64,000 nucleotides of DNA from Paragonimus westermani (GCA_008508345.1 QNGE01000272.1:22425-86424); one strand, 5' to 3'. Counted from the first letter of the stretch, positions 25,801 to 39,300 are shown. Translations and numbers: made by a program. The notes: generated from the sequence alone by a model not told the origin.

Positions 25801-28800
25801 CGGTTGTCTAGACCCTCCCAGTTCGGCCAATGATTTGCTTACTAGGATGATCTCGTTACGTCTCCTGTAATTTGCAAATTTTTGCTTAATTATAATGAGT
25901 TCTGCAGGTCACCTTAACAGAATGGTTGTGTGCGATGGGGAATTACTAGCTTAAATCTATCCATATTTGTCTTATATCCAACATTCTCTGTCACATAGGC
26001 CATGCTTAAAATAGGGCACGCGGTATCCGTCACTCAAACCTTTGCTGTGTTATTCGTGGACACCAATGAACGTACTCTGTAGTTTGTTCAGATTTTATTG
26101 TATGTGCGTCGTCTGCCCGTCTATCTGTGTTAACAGACAGTTCACGTTGACATTGCGACCGTTTTAGTAACAAGCCGATAACAACTGAGTCTGTTTACGT
26201 AACTTTGATAATCTTATTCGAAATTTCGGTTCTGTCTATTCTTGTATCATCATGTTCCCTTATCCGATCGGTCTTCTTATTTTCCATTTCCTTGTACTCA
26301 AGTCCCACATACATGTATTTTGAAGCATTTTAGTTGTTATGCCAACTAGCATCACAGAATGTGCCTCCTTTGATTTTGTTGTCGAACTTCTGGAAACGAA
26401 CCATTTGTTTCAAAAGTTCTTATTCCCTTGGGTCTCCGTTCTTAAATCAACACCCTACCTGGACCGCCTTCACTCTTACTTAGATTCACCTGTCAGAAAA
26501 TTGTAAGTAGAACAACATTCGATTGGGCAGCCTTGCTCTGATGATTGATAAAACCCTTTTTCGGTTCAGATTTTGATGTGGGGTGGTAGTTTTGGTTGGT
26601 GTTATGGTCTCCGCGTGCTCATGTTAATTGAGAGAAACGGATCTTTGCAGCCTTGGCTTGTGTGCGACGAATTTTTCTGTCAAGAATGCCGGATAAGCTT
26701 GCAATACATTCAACGTTTTGTTTCTGCGCCTCAGCAGGCGGTCATCCGGTGGATTGCTTAGTATGTAAATCGTTAATGCGGGTGTTGCCTTGTGTTAACG
26801 TCTAATTTCGGTAGTTTCTGATGCTCAACTGTGGTCTGTAGTTAATCGAACACCAGTCACGTGAGGCTCATCATTCCTAAAGAACTTACTGAACTTGTTG
26901 ACTCGCTTTTGGTACACTGTCTTTTTCTGGTAATGCAACGGCCGTTACAGACAACTGTGCTGGTTCATCTTTTTCTCATTCTATCGTAGGTGATGCGGTT
27001 GGCTAAAAGCTTTCACCAGTCAATCTCCGCGGTAGATCCCGCCCTCGAAATCACCCCGGAGGGTCTAGCCGAGCTAGATGCTGACCTATCCAACATTAAT
27101 ATGCATACGTGTGAGACCGCACAGTACTTTTTTGTCCAAGAAGTGCTCGCACGTTGGGAAGATTTCATCAGTAAAATGACTGCTGCCGACGTTAAACAAC
27201 CCGGTTCACAAACCACTGCGGACACCACCCAAACAGATGTGAATGCGACGAACTACAATCCAACTTTGATTCGCACCCACTTTCCTTTCATGGAGTTTTT
27301 TACTGGTCATGCCTCCCCACCGGAAGATGTAGTGGCGCAGTTATTTCCGGTAATAAAAGATTTCCCTATCTATGAAGAAGTTTGGAATTATTACTAACTT
27401 GTGATGCGTTAATGTCTTCTCACTCAGACAGAGCTTCTCAATCATAAGTCCGGCATGTTAAATGTGAATTCCCTTTAAAGGCACACGAAGGCGCTCGTCG
27501 TATACCAGTTTCCTTGTACAAAGGCACAGTCCTAACTCCTACAGTGTGTGAAGACTAGGTTGTGTTGTAGACAGATGGGCGCATCAGGCTGTGGTGCTGC
27601 TAGTTGAGCCCATATGGACTGAGAGGCCTTGAGAGTGGCGAAATTCTTGATCCGTTACTCAAACGTCCGATGTTGAGTTAGTCTTGCTTCGTTTTCCGTT
27701 GCAGTATGTTTCATTTGCAAGGTTTGGTTTGGTTTGCGCGAGTTCGGTTGGGTATAACTGTTTATGTTCAATAATGTATTTGGTGATATTATTTTTGCTT
27801 AACAGCGTTCAGCTGTGCACTGTTTTATTGGCTCTACGAATCATGTGATCTTCATCATATCTACCCTGGACCTACTCTTCGTTGCCACATTATGATCGTG
27901 ATTAAGTGTGACTCGTATTATGTCATCTTCTGGGTATCTTGTCAACGTATTTTGACGTTGCATGTATTTATGTGCACACACTGGTGATTGATATCGTCGT
28001 GACTTTCTACTACATCTTTCTGTTTGTTTCAAGTTGATCGTCTTCTGCTTGCACTCTTTTTCCGCTTTGTAACCACACCTCCTGATCCATTGTACTTGGA
28101 ACCCAACAGGGTCGTTGTCATTCCGAAGACATGGCCATGGCTCGAGCTTGTTTTCACTATCTTCACTCTATCTTTGTGCAATTGGACGAGTTTCGTGCGT
28201 TCGAACTTATGCGTACGGGAACCGAACGGGCGAACTATTTGCTTGTACAAGAAGCAAAGATCATTGCAATGACTTGCACACACGCAGCCCTGCGACGTCG
28301 CGATCTAGTCCAGCTTGGTTTTACATATGACACGATCCTGATGGAAGAGGCGGCGCAAATTTTGGAAATCGAGACTTTCATACCACTGCTGCTGCAAAAT
28401 CCGGATTTGTCAGGGAGAAATCGTCTGAAACGTTGGATAATGATCGGTGATCATCATCAGTTGCCTCCGGTTGTGCAAAATCAGGTAAGCTGATATCCAT
28501 AAACGCTTCATAACCTAGTTCTTATTGTGACTCATTTTCACACTCTAGTGTATTAGGTGCTCCTTATTTTGAGGCGCGTGACGTAGTCCTATGACAAGGC
28601 TGCGTTTCCGCTACACTGCTTGTGAACTGCCCATTCAGTCGTTACACGTCGCTACTACTAGTACTGCCCACTGGTTTTCTTTCGCTGATAACCACTTCAA
28701 GTGCAGTGTTCTCTTGTTTATCTGCTGCGGTTCAGTATAATGGTGATGAGTACTCCATATTGTGAGACAACAGATGTCTCGTACACATCGATGGGCCATC

Positions 28801-31800
28801 GTTTCATTGGTCGGCTTCGGGCACACATTCTGTTGAATGGATGGATCTAAGTACTGTAAGTGTTTGGTGGGCTGACGTATTACACCTTTTTGATAAGTGT
28901 CACACCATTTTGACTCGAAAGATGTGGCACTTAAAATAGAAAACGACCGGAAGATGATCGGTGAGAGAGACAGCGAACATCTGTGTCAGTTAGTTAGAGT
29001 ACATATATTTACATCAGCACTCTTTCCGTGTGGCCCCAGTTTTTATCCAGGGTTGATTCAAACAGCGTTAAAGGGAACTCATGAAATCAGTATGTGCCTA
29101 TCACCCATTTCAGCTTCCGACTTTGGATGGCTGAGGCAATCACTTACAATGGATATGCGCCTTGAAGCACTGTGCTCAACTTCGTTAACATTGTGTTAAA
29201 ATTATCTGAACCAATCAGTCGATGTTTCAACTTCATACCTGAAAAGAGTGTGCCAGAATGCATCTCTCATTTTCAGCTTGCTGGCAGATGTGTCGCATGT
29301 ATATTCTGTTGTCCCTATCAGTGTTACCGTGCCCTCAATTTCATTCCCATTCCTTATAGGCCTTTAACAACTATTCTAACATGGGTCAGTCCCTGTTCAC
29401 ACGTCTTGTAAAGCTCGGAGTGCCCACGGTCCAGTTAGATGCACAAGGTCGAGCCCGACCGAGTCTGGCCCGCCTGTATAGTTGGCGCTATCGAAGTCTA
29501 CACGACCTACCACACACGGTCGTGGAGCCAAAGTTTCGTTTGGCCAATCCTGGTTTCCGTTATGATGTACAGTTGATCAATGTGGACGACTACAAAGGTT
29601 GGTTTACCCGAATTGGCGTTTGATCTTGTAGATCGGTAACACTGATACGTTTCTGCCGTCGATATCTGCAAAAGTAGTTCGTGCCACACACCCTTTGTTG
29701 GATTGATTTAAGTAACTGATTACGGTATGCCTTCCGATATTCACCGGAAAACACTGTGAACAATCTTAGCAGATTGTGGATCATAACCTTCGTACTAGTT
29801 ACAAAATCTGAGTGACGAGTAAACCTTGGTTACCATTCACTCATTCTCCATTCTCCTCACGAATCCCACAACCGAGATGTCTGTTGTGTCGTGTCCATTG
29901 ACTTGCATTTTGGTCGCACTATCTGAATAGTAAGTGTTTGTCGTTGTTGTTTCACTGTGGTTTTGTAACAGGTGTACGGTATCAACAGGAACAGATGAAC
30001 TGATACGGCAGGTCACAAGAACTAAGAGGGTTGGGATCGTGACCTGAATTCTAGGCTACCCTAGTGATGTGCTTGTCAAGTGTTGAGTACAATTCATGAT
30101 CCGTGGTACCTTTCGTATCTCAATGCTAATGTTAGCCGTTGTCTATTTTAAGATGAGACAATCTATTCCGGTTTCCAATCTATCGGAACGCATATGCAGT
30201 ACCACGGTTGGTCTGGTTCAAAGGTCAAACTTTGGACTCCCTGTGGGTCGCGCGCGCTTGACCATCACATCATGACTGTTTCTTGCGTCATAACCGTTCA
30301 AACAGAATGCTTACATGAAAGTTGTTCAGTGTTGCCTGATCGCACTCGAATGTTTTTGCTTCCTGAGACCAATACTAGGGTATTTTCACCAGATTGACTT
30401 AGGTAACTAAATTCCGCTAGAAACACATGATCTACGAGGCCGTCCTTTAAAACAAACAGACGTAGTTCGCGTTATCTTTGCTGCACTTTCTTTATGATTG
30501 ACGATTGGGGAACCTTCGATTGCGTTTGGTTTATGACCTACTGTTAGACGTCATTATTCACTGCGTTTTTTAGAATCCTCTCACAGCGTTTCTTCTTATC
30601 GTCGTAGGTGTTGGTGAGTCCGAACCTAGTCCATTCTTCTTCCAAAATCTTGCGGAAGCCGAGTACATTGTGGCCGTATACATGTATATGCGTATTTTGG
30701 GCTACCCGGCTGAACGCATAACTATATTGACTACATATAATGGGCAGAAACATCTTATACGGGACGTCATATCTGCCCGTTGTGCGAACAACCCACTGTT
30801 GGGATCTCCCGACAAAATCACTACGGTCGATCGATTCCAGGTCAGTTTAATGTGGCAGTTTATTGTGTTATTTATCATATTTTGCATTTCATCTTGGTTC
30901 ACACCTTCAGTGCTACTTTCCTGTTCCAATCACTCGATGTTGCGACCTAGGTGTACTATGTCAAAACCCTGTGGTAGTTGCGGGGTCTTGCATGGTCATC
31001 TGGTCACGTTAGTGACCTCACTTTACAACTGTGTTGTTTGCAAGGTGTAGACACCTTGATTTTGGATGTTTGGTTGTAGAAGCAGCTTTTTTAGTAGTTA
31101 GATCTCTTCCACTCTCCTTTTTCTCCTTTCCCTTTTCTGTACAGGGCTTACTTTTTTCCCTCGTGGTTGTGTGGCAGTTAAACATCAGTGTGAATCACTG
31201 ATGTATTGCTGTCACGTTTCGACGCGCGTGTGATCAGAGTAGCGCTGATTAAAGCTGGTGGTTGTTTTCGGAGTTCAGTGCGTAACTAATGAATTTAGGT
31301 TCCGGTCATATCTGATGTGGTGCACGTAACTGACAAACTCTGATAAGACTGGGACCAGTGCGTCGTTGGATTACCGTTTGGTATACTCATCCAAACTGTA
31401 CGAATGTGTAGATGGTTAAACTCGGAATAAAGAGTGCCAGCCCGTCGTTTGCTACATTGTACATTCGTAATCTCGTTTTAGCTTGCTTTGTTGTCAGCTA
31501 GTGATTTTACGAAGAGAGATGGGATCGACCGCCGATCAGTCAGGAACTGCTTAGGCTTGTGGCCTTATTGACATCTAGCTGGAGACGTTTGGATCCGGGG
31601 AACACAAATGTGGCTAAGTTGTCTATGAAATGCAGGCGGTCAAGAAATCCGAGGAGTGGAAGTAACAAAGAAGCTGTCCTACAAATGTTCCCTTATGCTC
31701 TATAAGGTGCTGGTTTATTCGTAGTATGTTGACATCCCGATTTTGATAATCTCAACTTAGACGCTTGGGGTTTTGGATTTAATCCTATCCCATCAGTACT

Positions 31801-34286
31801 AGTCACCCTCTTATCTCTGTCGGTGAACATTTGCCCAGTATAACCGGTAGGATCGTTAACCGCCCGATGAACTGTCGCGGTAATTCTGATGTACACAAAT
31901 AACTCACCGTATTCCCTGGTTTTCGTGTTCTTATCTGTTACATCGTGTAGCCATGTTACTAAGGCTAGACTCTGTTAGTGTTGTGTGAGCAGACACTACG
32001 ACAGATAAGGTAGCAAAAGGCACTCACTGTGATTAAATATTACCTTCATTTTTTGCACCAAATGTGACTTGCCCTACATGCTGTCGCATGAGGTGGCTTT
32101 GAACAACTGACCTTGTCATGCGTTCAGTCGGATAACTTATATGTCCCGCGGTAGGCGTGAATCCATGAGATTGTTGATGTTTTCGTGGAGTTTTATTGTC
32201 CTATCTTATCTATTTGTTCATCTATGATTTCTCAGATGAATGCCAGGACCATTACCAATCCAAACCATGATAGCTTCGGCACTGCTCAACACCGGATGTG
32301 TGTCTGTAGTACTTGGAATTTCTGTGATTTTGTCAAGGCGTCGGCCTGTAATCCCTTTATAGAGGTTACTTTCAGTACCCCAGTTTTTACACGGTACGGT
32401 CGTTGACCACCTCATCTATTACAGTTTGCTATACCCTATAGCGCTGTTATCGTTCCGTATTGTTTTCATAAGGTAGTATTATAGTCAGTTGCTTGTGGCT
32501 TCATTATGCGCGCTGCCAATTGTTGGTAAGCATGTGGTGTGATCGTTTGCCTAGCGAATACTAACTGTTTACTTGTGATTATTTTCCACGTACCTCAGGG
32601 TCAGCAAAACGATTACGTACTGGTATCACTGGTTCGAACACGAACAGTCGGACATCTGCGTGATGTACGACGTCTCGTAGTAGCCCTGTCCCGTGCGCGC
32701 CTCGGTCTTTATTTGTTCGCGCGTATTGACCAATTCGCCACCTGCCCCGAACTCAAACCGGCTTTTGATTTGCTGTTGAACGTTCATGGGCCTGGACCAA
32801 TGAAGCCAGTGCAGCTGCACCTCACCCCGTGGGAATGTTGGCTTGTGAGTGCTTATCGGGTGACTCATTTCGTTTGTATGAACCTGTCCGCTTTACCATT
32901 AGTTATCACGTATTTGACGTGTCTCTGACCCTCAGCAACATCCCTCTGTAAATGCATTTCGCCGTGTGCAACATGGGTTATCGGTATGTGACAAGCAGTT
33001 TTCGTGTTTACGTTGGGACTATTCATACTTTTTGGCGGAGTCACTGTGCTAAATGGTCTGCGAAACACCCCTTATCACTGTAGGTAATTTTCGCTTTTCT
33101 TCCAGAGCAAATTGCGTCTTAACTGTTGACAGAAGTGTGTGGCAAACCTAATGGTTATAATAACTGATCCTAGGTTTGGTACCCTCGTATGTTTTCTTTT
33201 TAATCTGGGTAACTTGATAACATCTATTTCATGTATGCGACAACATTAGACATTGTGGTAGTGTGTTGAATTGACTTCCAAACAACACTCATTGTCGGTG
33301 TGTTGTTTTAATTACTAACACTCTCACGGCTTGCGGTCTGTCATATTTTGACGCATCTCGACTTGACACAAGAGAGAAAACCTTCCCAAAATCGATAGAA
33401 TAACGGTGTTCTTCCATTTTTTTCATACATAACGCTCTTAAGCCTGATCTGAAGATACCGTGGCTCAGGCCGCCGTTCACCTAAACTGTGACGTGGGATA
33501 TCCTGTAAGAATAAAGCGTTTCTAAAAAGGCCAATTATTAATAATAAAAAAAGAAGTCTAGTCGGAGAAATTAGGACTGATATGAATGCACGTACACCAC
33601 TGACTGTGACACCGCCACTTGGAATAGCTTTCTTAGCCAACGGTTCGAGCGACCATAAGGACTCCCTGTCGAGCAGACGATACCTACTCACTTCACTCAG
33701 TGATACACTGACGGTTTTTTAGTTAGTGCTTGACCACCACGCGGTTTTATCCAACTGGTGGTGTTCTTAGTGTATAAAACCCGATACGGCAAACGCGCGG
33801 CTGGCATGAGTTCTATAAGTTGCCACTTGTGTGAAATATCTACCTGGATTTGTTCATAACATTCTGGACTACGTTTTCCCTTATCAGGACCCACAACGAG
33901 CGGCAGCCTCAGCTTCGCAAAGACTTCAGACTGATTTGCTCACACAACCCCCGTTGGTAATCAACGATATGGTTGGCATGACTACCTATGTTCATAAGCT
34001 TTACGAGGAACGAGTGAGCGCCTTGTTGGCCAGATTAGACGCCAAAAGGTCCCAAGCAACCAAGTCGGCGACTAATTCCGCACTCGGGTCAAACAAACCT
34101 GGTGTGCAAACCAATGAAGCGCTCATTAGTGAACCCGCACCCGAAATACAAGCGCCATTCAGTTCTGATGGTGAAATGGTACCCGCCATCCCTGAGAATT
34201 CTGAGCTGACTTCTGATGTGACCACTGAATCAATCGAGTCGGTCCAAGATGCTCCAAATCAAACAACGTCTTCTGCCGATAATTGA
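10842..34286 (+). CDS. AQR: Aquarius intron-binding RNA helicase, complete
   Basis: AQR (IBP160) is an SF1-type helicase that binds introns upstream of the branch point in the spliceosome and links splicing with intron-encoded snoRNP assembly. Seventeen exons: 10842-11183, 11301-11786, 13747-14009, 15573-15903, 16177-16410, 17291-17571, 18259-18392, 20363-20657, 21047-21285, 22339-22768, 25286-25475, 26990-27349, 28110-28484, 29360-29597, 30608-30840, 32599-32844, 33888-34286. Total 5076 nt, 1691 residues (human about 1485). All junctions are GT-AG and keep frame. N-terminal ARM-like region: residues ~1-550. Family blocks include [35 protein letters not shown] and [17 protein letters not shown]. 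Helicase motifs: GPPGTGKT (987-994), MEEAAQ (1273-1278), GDHHQLPP (1308-1315), a TVDRFQ/GQQND junction (~1478), [11 protein letters not shown] (1501-1511). The acidic, Ser/Thr-rich tail in the last exon is poorly conserved, as in other animals. Lineage insertions lie at residues ~716-760 and in exons 4, 10 and 12. Confidence 0.97.
16673..16673. other. Single ambiguous base (N)
   Basis: The only N seen in the window. It falls in AQR intron 5, and the next base starts the second copy of the dispersed repeat, whose first ~60 bases are missing. This looks like an assembly join across a repeat. Confidence 0.9.
16674..16838 (+). repeat. Triplet-tailed dispersed repeat, copy 2
   Basis: In AQR intron 5. 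Nearly identical to 65-228 over its whole length, including the GTGTGGCAGTTAA box and the ACTGATGTATTGCTGTC box, ending in an (ATG)n run at 16819-16838. It starts abruptly right after the N at 16673. Confidence 0.85.
18715..19449 (-). mobile_element. Penelope-like element, RT end plus GIY-YIG domain
   Basis: Antisense in AQR intron 7. Reading the minus strand, a thumb-region block of a Penelope-like reverse transcriptase ([15 protein letters not shown], then [12 protein letters not shown], 19449-19228) is followed after a single in-frame TAA (19225-19227) by a linker ([24 protein letters not shown]) and a GIY-YIG endonuclease domain: [39 protein letters not shown] and a [12 protein letters not shown] end with the expected Glu. 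The N-terminal and catalytic palm parts of the RT are missing, so the copy is 5' truncated, but the GIY-YIG domain looks intact. Confidence 0.87.
20437..20571 (+). CDS. AQR: AQR exon 8 charged helical insertion
   Basis: Inside exon 8 (20363-20657), between LDPVQYQ and the conserved DLYDTFN, residues ~716-760 form a Lys/Arg/Glu/Ala-rich segment with no Pro or Gly-rich break ([17 protein letters not shown] and onward). Human AQR has only about ten residues at this point. The composition predicts a single charged alpha-helix or coiled coil. It is in frame with both flanking conserved blocks, so it is not an intron read-through. Confidence 0.8.
22339..22768 (+). CDS. AQR: AQR exon 10, Walker A exon
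   Basis: Carries PPPYRLTFP, the Q-motif-like [17 protein letters not shown] and the Walker A P-loop GPPGTGKT at 22692-22715. The acceptor is cctttcag; the donor splits the Arg codon after NQ. A segment of about 80 residues between the two conserved blocks is diverged from vertebrate AQR and lacks its basic-acidic KKRK/DEDTEE stretch. Confidence 0.97.
28110..28484 (+). CDS. AQR: AQR exon 13, motifs II and III
   Basis: 125 codons, phase 0 at both ends. Motif Ic-like [11 protein letters not shown], motif II as MEEAAQ (AQR has this variant rather than the usual DEAxQ) followed by [14 protein letters not shown], and motif III as GDHHQLPPV. All match known AQR orthologues closely. Confidence 0.97.
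31013..31216 (+). repeat. Dispersed repeat copy 3, no triplet tail
   Basis: In AQR intron 15. Diverged relative of 5-228 with the AAGGTGTAGACACCTT box, the pyrimidine tract, GTGTGGCAGTTAA and CACTGATGTATTGCTGTC, but the triplet run is absent and the sequence continues into unrelated DNA. It looks like the oldest copy. Confidence 0.7.
32599..32844 (+). CDS. AQR: AQR exon 16, motifs V and VI
   Basis: 82 codons beginning [15 protein letters not shown] directly after the DRFQ of exon 15, so an intron of about 1.76 kb splits motif V. Motif VI is [17 protein letters not shown]. The catalytic Arg residues of motif VI are present. Ends phase 0 at a gtgagt donor. Confidence 0.97.
33716..33828 (-). 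mobile_element. Non-LTR retrotransposon fragment, inverted
   Basis: In the last AQR intron, antisense. The minus-strand peptide contains [15 protein letters not shown] and IKPRGGQAL, the same C-terminal signature as at 250-704. Short dead fragment. Confidence 0.65.
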
Positions 34287-35282
34287 TTTCAACACACTCA
34301 CTGAGCCTGTATCTTTGTATACAATATTGTTCAATTGGTTTTTATTCTTGTGCACATAAAATCGGATATTATCCGTTTCAGCTGCAGCGTGTTTTCTTCT
34401 GTTGGACGTTATCCGCTTGATAACATCCGAAATTGTGGGACGAACTGCTTGGAGTTAGAATGAATATTTGGTATGTACTGATCTTGATAATCCTTGATCG
34501 AACTACCTCAGCGAGTATTTGGAAAGTTTAGAAATCGCTCCCATGACAGTAGTTTGTGTTGTCAACGCTGACCATCCGAAAGTGATCATTCCGACCCTGT
34601 CGGTGATTGGGTCGAGACACTTGAGACACGAGATCTAATCGTCTCAATTCACCCCGTAACATTTGATCGCATGAAAATCCAACTAAAGCTTTAACAGCAT
34701 TTCTTTTCTTACAATAAGCCACCATTTATTCGCTTTTATGGTAGTATGTGCCCCTAGGTCAAGTGTTTTCGTGCAGTCTTATAAAATTGAGACACAAACT
34801 CTCCACTATATCACATGGAACCGCATGATCAAGCCGCAGTGCCGATCTTGAACGTGTGGTTCTAGTGACTGTAAACTCTCGACTGTACCCACGTATGGCT
34901 CAACATTTAAAATAATGGTGATGGCTGGTGGATTTGAAATTGTCTGATATGCACCAAAGTAAACGAAAGATTTGTCTGTCGAGTATGTTCTGATACTGTT
35001 TTCCAGTAGGATTAGGTACCAGCCATGTATCTGACGGCTAGAGCTCATTTCATAGATGTTAGGCTCGTCTTTGTCTGTCCGTTCATACCACCCTGTGCTT
35101 ATGGTGGCCTGTTTTTCACTGCGGATAAAATACGCGTAAGACAGAATAGAGGGAGAAATTATCTGATGGCAACTGCGGGAGACATGAGTCCTGTGAAGTG
35201 ATGCACCATTCAGTGTGTCCGTTACTCGTTCCAGTTGAACGCCACTCATTTGATGAGTTCTAACCAGAGTGAAACTCGGGTC
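34287..35282. other. AQR downstream region
   Basis: Holds the AQR 3' UTR and flanking DNA. No exact AATAAA was seen; a CATAAA variant lies near 34357 next to a small CGGATATTATCCG palindrome. A 171-codon open frame on the minus strand (34806-35321) has no recognisable domain and is not called. Confidence 0.5.
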
Positions 35283-35362
35283 TGGTGCTCCTTTTCGGAA
35301 GAGGCTGACTGGAAAGTCCATCTGGATGCGAAGGCTGCAATCAGGTGAGTGATGCTCAACTT
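35283..35362. repeat. Short dispersed repeat, family 2
   Basis: A block beginning at the TCTGGTGCTCCTTTTCGG segment is related, with substitutions, to 46985-47062 (both contain a variant of GGCTGC(A/G)ATCAG then GTGAGTGATG(C/T)TCAA). Weaker relatives are seen near 37247-37320 and 42546-42600. Nature unknown; possibly a fragment of a larger retroelement. Confidence 0.45.
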
Positions 35363-35735
35363 GAAATCGAAAGTGATTTGTTGCGTAACTACGTCAGACG
35401 GTTTTGAATTAGAGCACCTAAGTCACGAATTAGCCAGGTCGTCAAGTGGGAACCAAGATAACCTTAGGACACGGGCATATGTGTTCTGATGCACAATTTT
35501 AGTTCGGGTATTCGAACTCCACTCACCTCCGCGGTGATCGACGTGTATCATTTGACTCTAATGGATTAATGAAGAGGCAAGCGGTTAGATGGTCAGTTCC
35601 AGTAAGACGAAGCGTCATGAGTAAGAATTGCACTCCAAACGGGCTCCGCCTGACCTTCGGTCAGTCATTTTGAGTAGTTTTCGTGTATCCCCCGATTAAG
35701 GCACCTGGTTGTGTGACTGATTTGACCTGTTCAAC

Positions 35736-36303
35736 ATGGATTGGAACGATCACTATACCCGTTTTTCAGTTATGTGCCCCGGGCAGAACCGAACCTGCCC
35801 TAGTTTGGTACATAGAGCAATGAAGATATCTGCTAATGACACGACTGAAGCAGAAATGATGTTTTTACGGCGGTCATTCTTAGGGGTCGCCTGTCCCGCA
35901 AAATTTCTTGACAGACGTGAGACTGACAGTATCGAGAGTCAAACTTCCATCTGCAAGAGAAGTTTACTATGCCGTTAGATTACAGTGGCAAGGCGTTGGC
36001 TGGACTGGTGTCTCTTGGAACAAATAACACGATTGAAAAGACCTTCAGTTTGGTACAATTAGGAACCTCGTTCGGATCCAGCCCGTTAGCTTACATACAA
36101 CTCGAAGGTGCGCCCCTTAAATTTGTGGGCTCATTTTATGTTTACTCTTTCACTTGCTCTTGTGGGGCTGGTTACGTCAGTCACACAACCGGGCGACCTC
36201 CTCAGGGCATATGTGAAAACCACTTCATATGGCTGAATAGGGGCGAAGGGAAGTCCATTTCGAGTACAGCCGTAGCCCTTCTCGTTGACTCAGGGCACTG
36301 GGA
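35736..36303 (+). mobile_element. Penelope-like element fragment, + strand
   Basis: Two overlapping frames carry the same order of blocks as the 18715-19449 element. The first has SLVHRAMKIS, then CPAKFLDRRE (RT thumb). After a frameshift near 35970 the second has PLDYSGKALAGL (linker) and a decayed GIY-YIG domain: VYSFTCSCGAGYVSHTTGR, with VALLVDSGH near the end. The YIG core reads YVS, so the nuclease is presumably dead. The sequence family differs from the AQR intron copy. Confidence 0.75.
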
Positions 36304-39300
36304 GTGACTTTCCAACCCGTTTACTGACTGCTTAATCGTTAGTCCAAATGGGTCGGTTTTCTTGTTCTGTTCACTTCGGAAGCGATCGAAGTTCAGCTGC
36401 GCGGTCCACTGTCTTGTATTAAGAATTCATCCAAACCCCACGGCCACTCGCCACTGTCTTAGCAACTCCGTAACTTACTTTGGTAGCTGGTGGCCTTCCA
36501 TCTCGGAATCGTTTTCCGTGATTGTGTGGTAAATTACTCCTGATTTTAACAGCCTGAAAGCCATTATGTAAATTATTACATAATCGATCAGGTGATAATA
36601 ATAAAAATGCCCGCCAAACCGCCCTTTACTTTTAGTGCTACCCTCCTCTTCTTCCGTTTATTCATCTTTGTACTTCTGAACAGACGTTTTCCGTCTTAAA
36701 ACGGTTGTAGTGTGAGTCAAGAACAATCATTTGTTTGTATTATTTTTTCTGAGGAATTGCAAAACAAGTCAGGTAGAAACTGGTTAGTTTGCGCGAGGCG
36801 TAGACGATTTATCCTGATTGGGCGGATTGTCTTTCTTCTCTCGTTCTTTCTGGTACTCATTATCTATTTTGTCTTTGAGGGCCTTGGAGTTGAGAATGCT
36901 CTGGAACGAAAATAACAGCAAAGATGTGAGCTTGCCTGAGCTACGACCGTTTGGACGCTGACCCTTAAAATGTCAGCATTGTTTATAAACGTCCGGAAAT
37001 GGAACATCCGTGTTTTTTCCTACGCGATCTGTACAATCTTCAACTGTGTAATTAGCCCGTCTGCTACGGAAACCTGCCCGGGTCGGATAGGAACATCCAT
37101 ACGATTACCAATCTCGTCGTTTATTTTCAAGTGTGAGAATTCGATCGTGTCAGTTGTGACGCCTACGGCGCTGTGGTGGATGAGCTTGCATCATGAGCTG
37201 TGCTTCCGATCGAAATAATGGTATACACTACCCACCAACGTCCATAGGAACTGCTTCTTTCCCAAGTGGACAGCTGGAACGTCTATCTTAAAGCGAAATT
37301 TGTAGTCAGATGTCAGTGACCTTCGAGGTGTACCTGTAAGTTTTTGGTACACTGTCGGTGGCAGATTGACCCTCGTGAGCAGCAGAGTTTCATTTGACGA
37401 CATTACTTCGTACATCTCTCAGAGTTGTGTTCAGGCACTGCCGAATATCCGGCGTTACAACTTGCTGAGTTTGTTTGACTCAGGAAGTTTGAACCGGTTG
37501 ACAACATTCAGCCTACGCGTGACTTGTGACACGTGCTAATTGGCACTCTGTGGTACGGAAGCTGTAACCTTTACCATCGAAGTAGGAAGAAATATCTTTT
37601 GTTTAAATCCCAGAGTTATTGGTACGCTGTGCAGATCTAGTATTAAACGGCTGAATACATAGGCGTCCGAACATAAAAGCAGTACTCAGTCATGAGTGAA
37701 TGACCCCATTGCTTTGTGGGCTTTGTGAAATTTACGTAAATCTGACCTGGATTCCCTAATTCGGTTCGGTTTTCCGCTTCTGAAACCAAGTTAAATCCAG
37801 ATGCATGATGCTACCCCTCTCCGAGTTACCTCTGCGATATCGAGATGGACAATTCGACGATTGGTCAACGTGAGATCTCCACGTGATGTACCTGAACTTA
37901 CATTCTCGAGGGGCACCATTCCGGAACGGAATGACATCAGCAGCTTACTGTTTGCCATTTCGTGAAATTCTACTTCGCTTGCATATACACGTGGCTGTAG
38001 AAAGCTTGAAACTTTGGTACATCATGCATCAACGAACGCTTGAGTATGTATGCAGCAAACGTACGTTTATTTCCTTAGGATCTTTTCTCTGCCACAATCA
38101 CACGCACATGGATGGGAATTACACATAACAGTTGGTACGCTGTTATTGAAGTGAAGTAAGTTTCTCGTACGGGCGAACTTAGCGGGGTAAATAAAACTGC
38201 AAGAACTCAATGCCGCAGTGAAATCTCCAAATGTTAATACGAATAGTGATGCGCCTGGGAAATGTACCTACACTCCCAAATGAGCACGCAGTCGAAGCTG
38301 TAGAGGACAATTTTCCACTTAAATTGTGTCTGGAAAGTTTCGATTGTGACGTGAAGCTGTGAGCGCCCGGTCAATGTTTTCGTTTCCTCTAGCTTTTTTG
38401 GCGCGCCACAGCGATGCGTGCCTTAAAAGTACATATTGAGGCAGGCTTGCTACGATAAGATCGTCCGAACATGGAAAGGAAGTTTCTTGGAATCGAGGCT
38501 TCACCGTAGTCACCGATATTGTTGACTTCGCACTCACGACTGTCGCATAATTATACCACTGGGATTTACATGTCTACTCTCTTTACGGTAGGATGGATTT
38601 TACTGGTTAGTCGTCAAACTGAGAGGAATTGTTGAATTATGCGCCAAAGTTGATGTGGCTTCCGGTAAGTATGCTGCAATCGTTTTGCAGTGGAGTTGAT
38701 GTGTCACAGATCGTTTTCCAAAGTGAGAAAGTTAATTGGGCAAATAGACGTGTGCAAATGTGTAAGATCAAGGAGCAGCACTCGGTTAGTGTGGAGAGGG
38801 AGAAAAGGAAACCCGTGCGCGACGCAACACTGGATACGGGTCAGTATGATACGAGTCATTTCTGGCTGCTTTAATAGATCGCAGTGACCTGGTTCAATGT
38901 TTGTTTTTAGTTCGTCCAGCATTGGGTACACGCTATGAATTGGGAAATCCCACTGGTGTACGCTTCATTTTCAATCCGGCCGACGTGTTCTGTGGCTGGA
39001 TACTGTCTGTCTGATTGTCAAGTTTACGTTTCACACAGCAAGTTAACTTCCGTATGTCGGTCAACCGGCAACGGTGTCCGAATGATGGTGCTGACGGATG
39101 TCAATGGATCATAATTAATTTTGCTGAATCCTTTAGACTTGAAGTGACGAAGTACGTATGTCGAATCCAAGCGCCGTCATCCAGAAAAACGGTAAGTGAT
39201 AGTTGTGACACCAGTAGGTTCAAAGTTCCATGAGAATGGTTTTTGGGTAAAAGATAGAAGATATCCACGCTAAAAACGGCGACCACTGAAGAGATGGAAG

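Noticed and set aside
34806..35321. 171-codon minus-strand open frame downstream of AQR
   Set aside because: Longest unassigned frame, but no family motif, no splice support, and its right end lies in a dispersed repeat.
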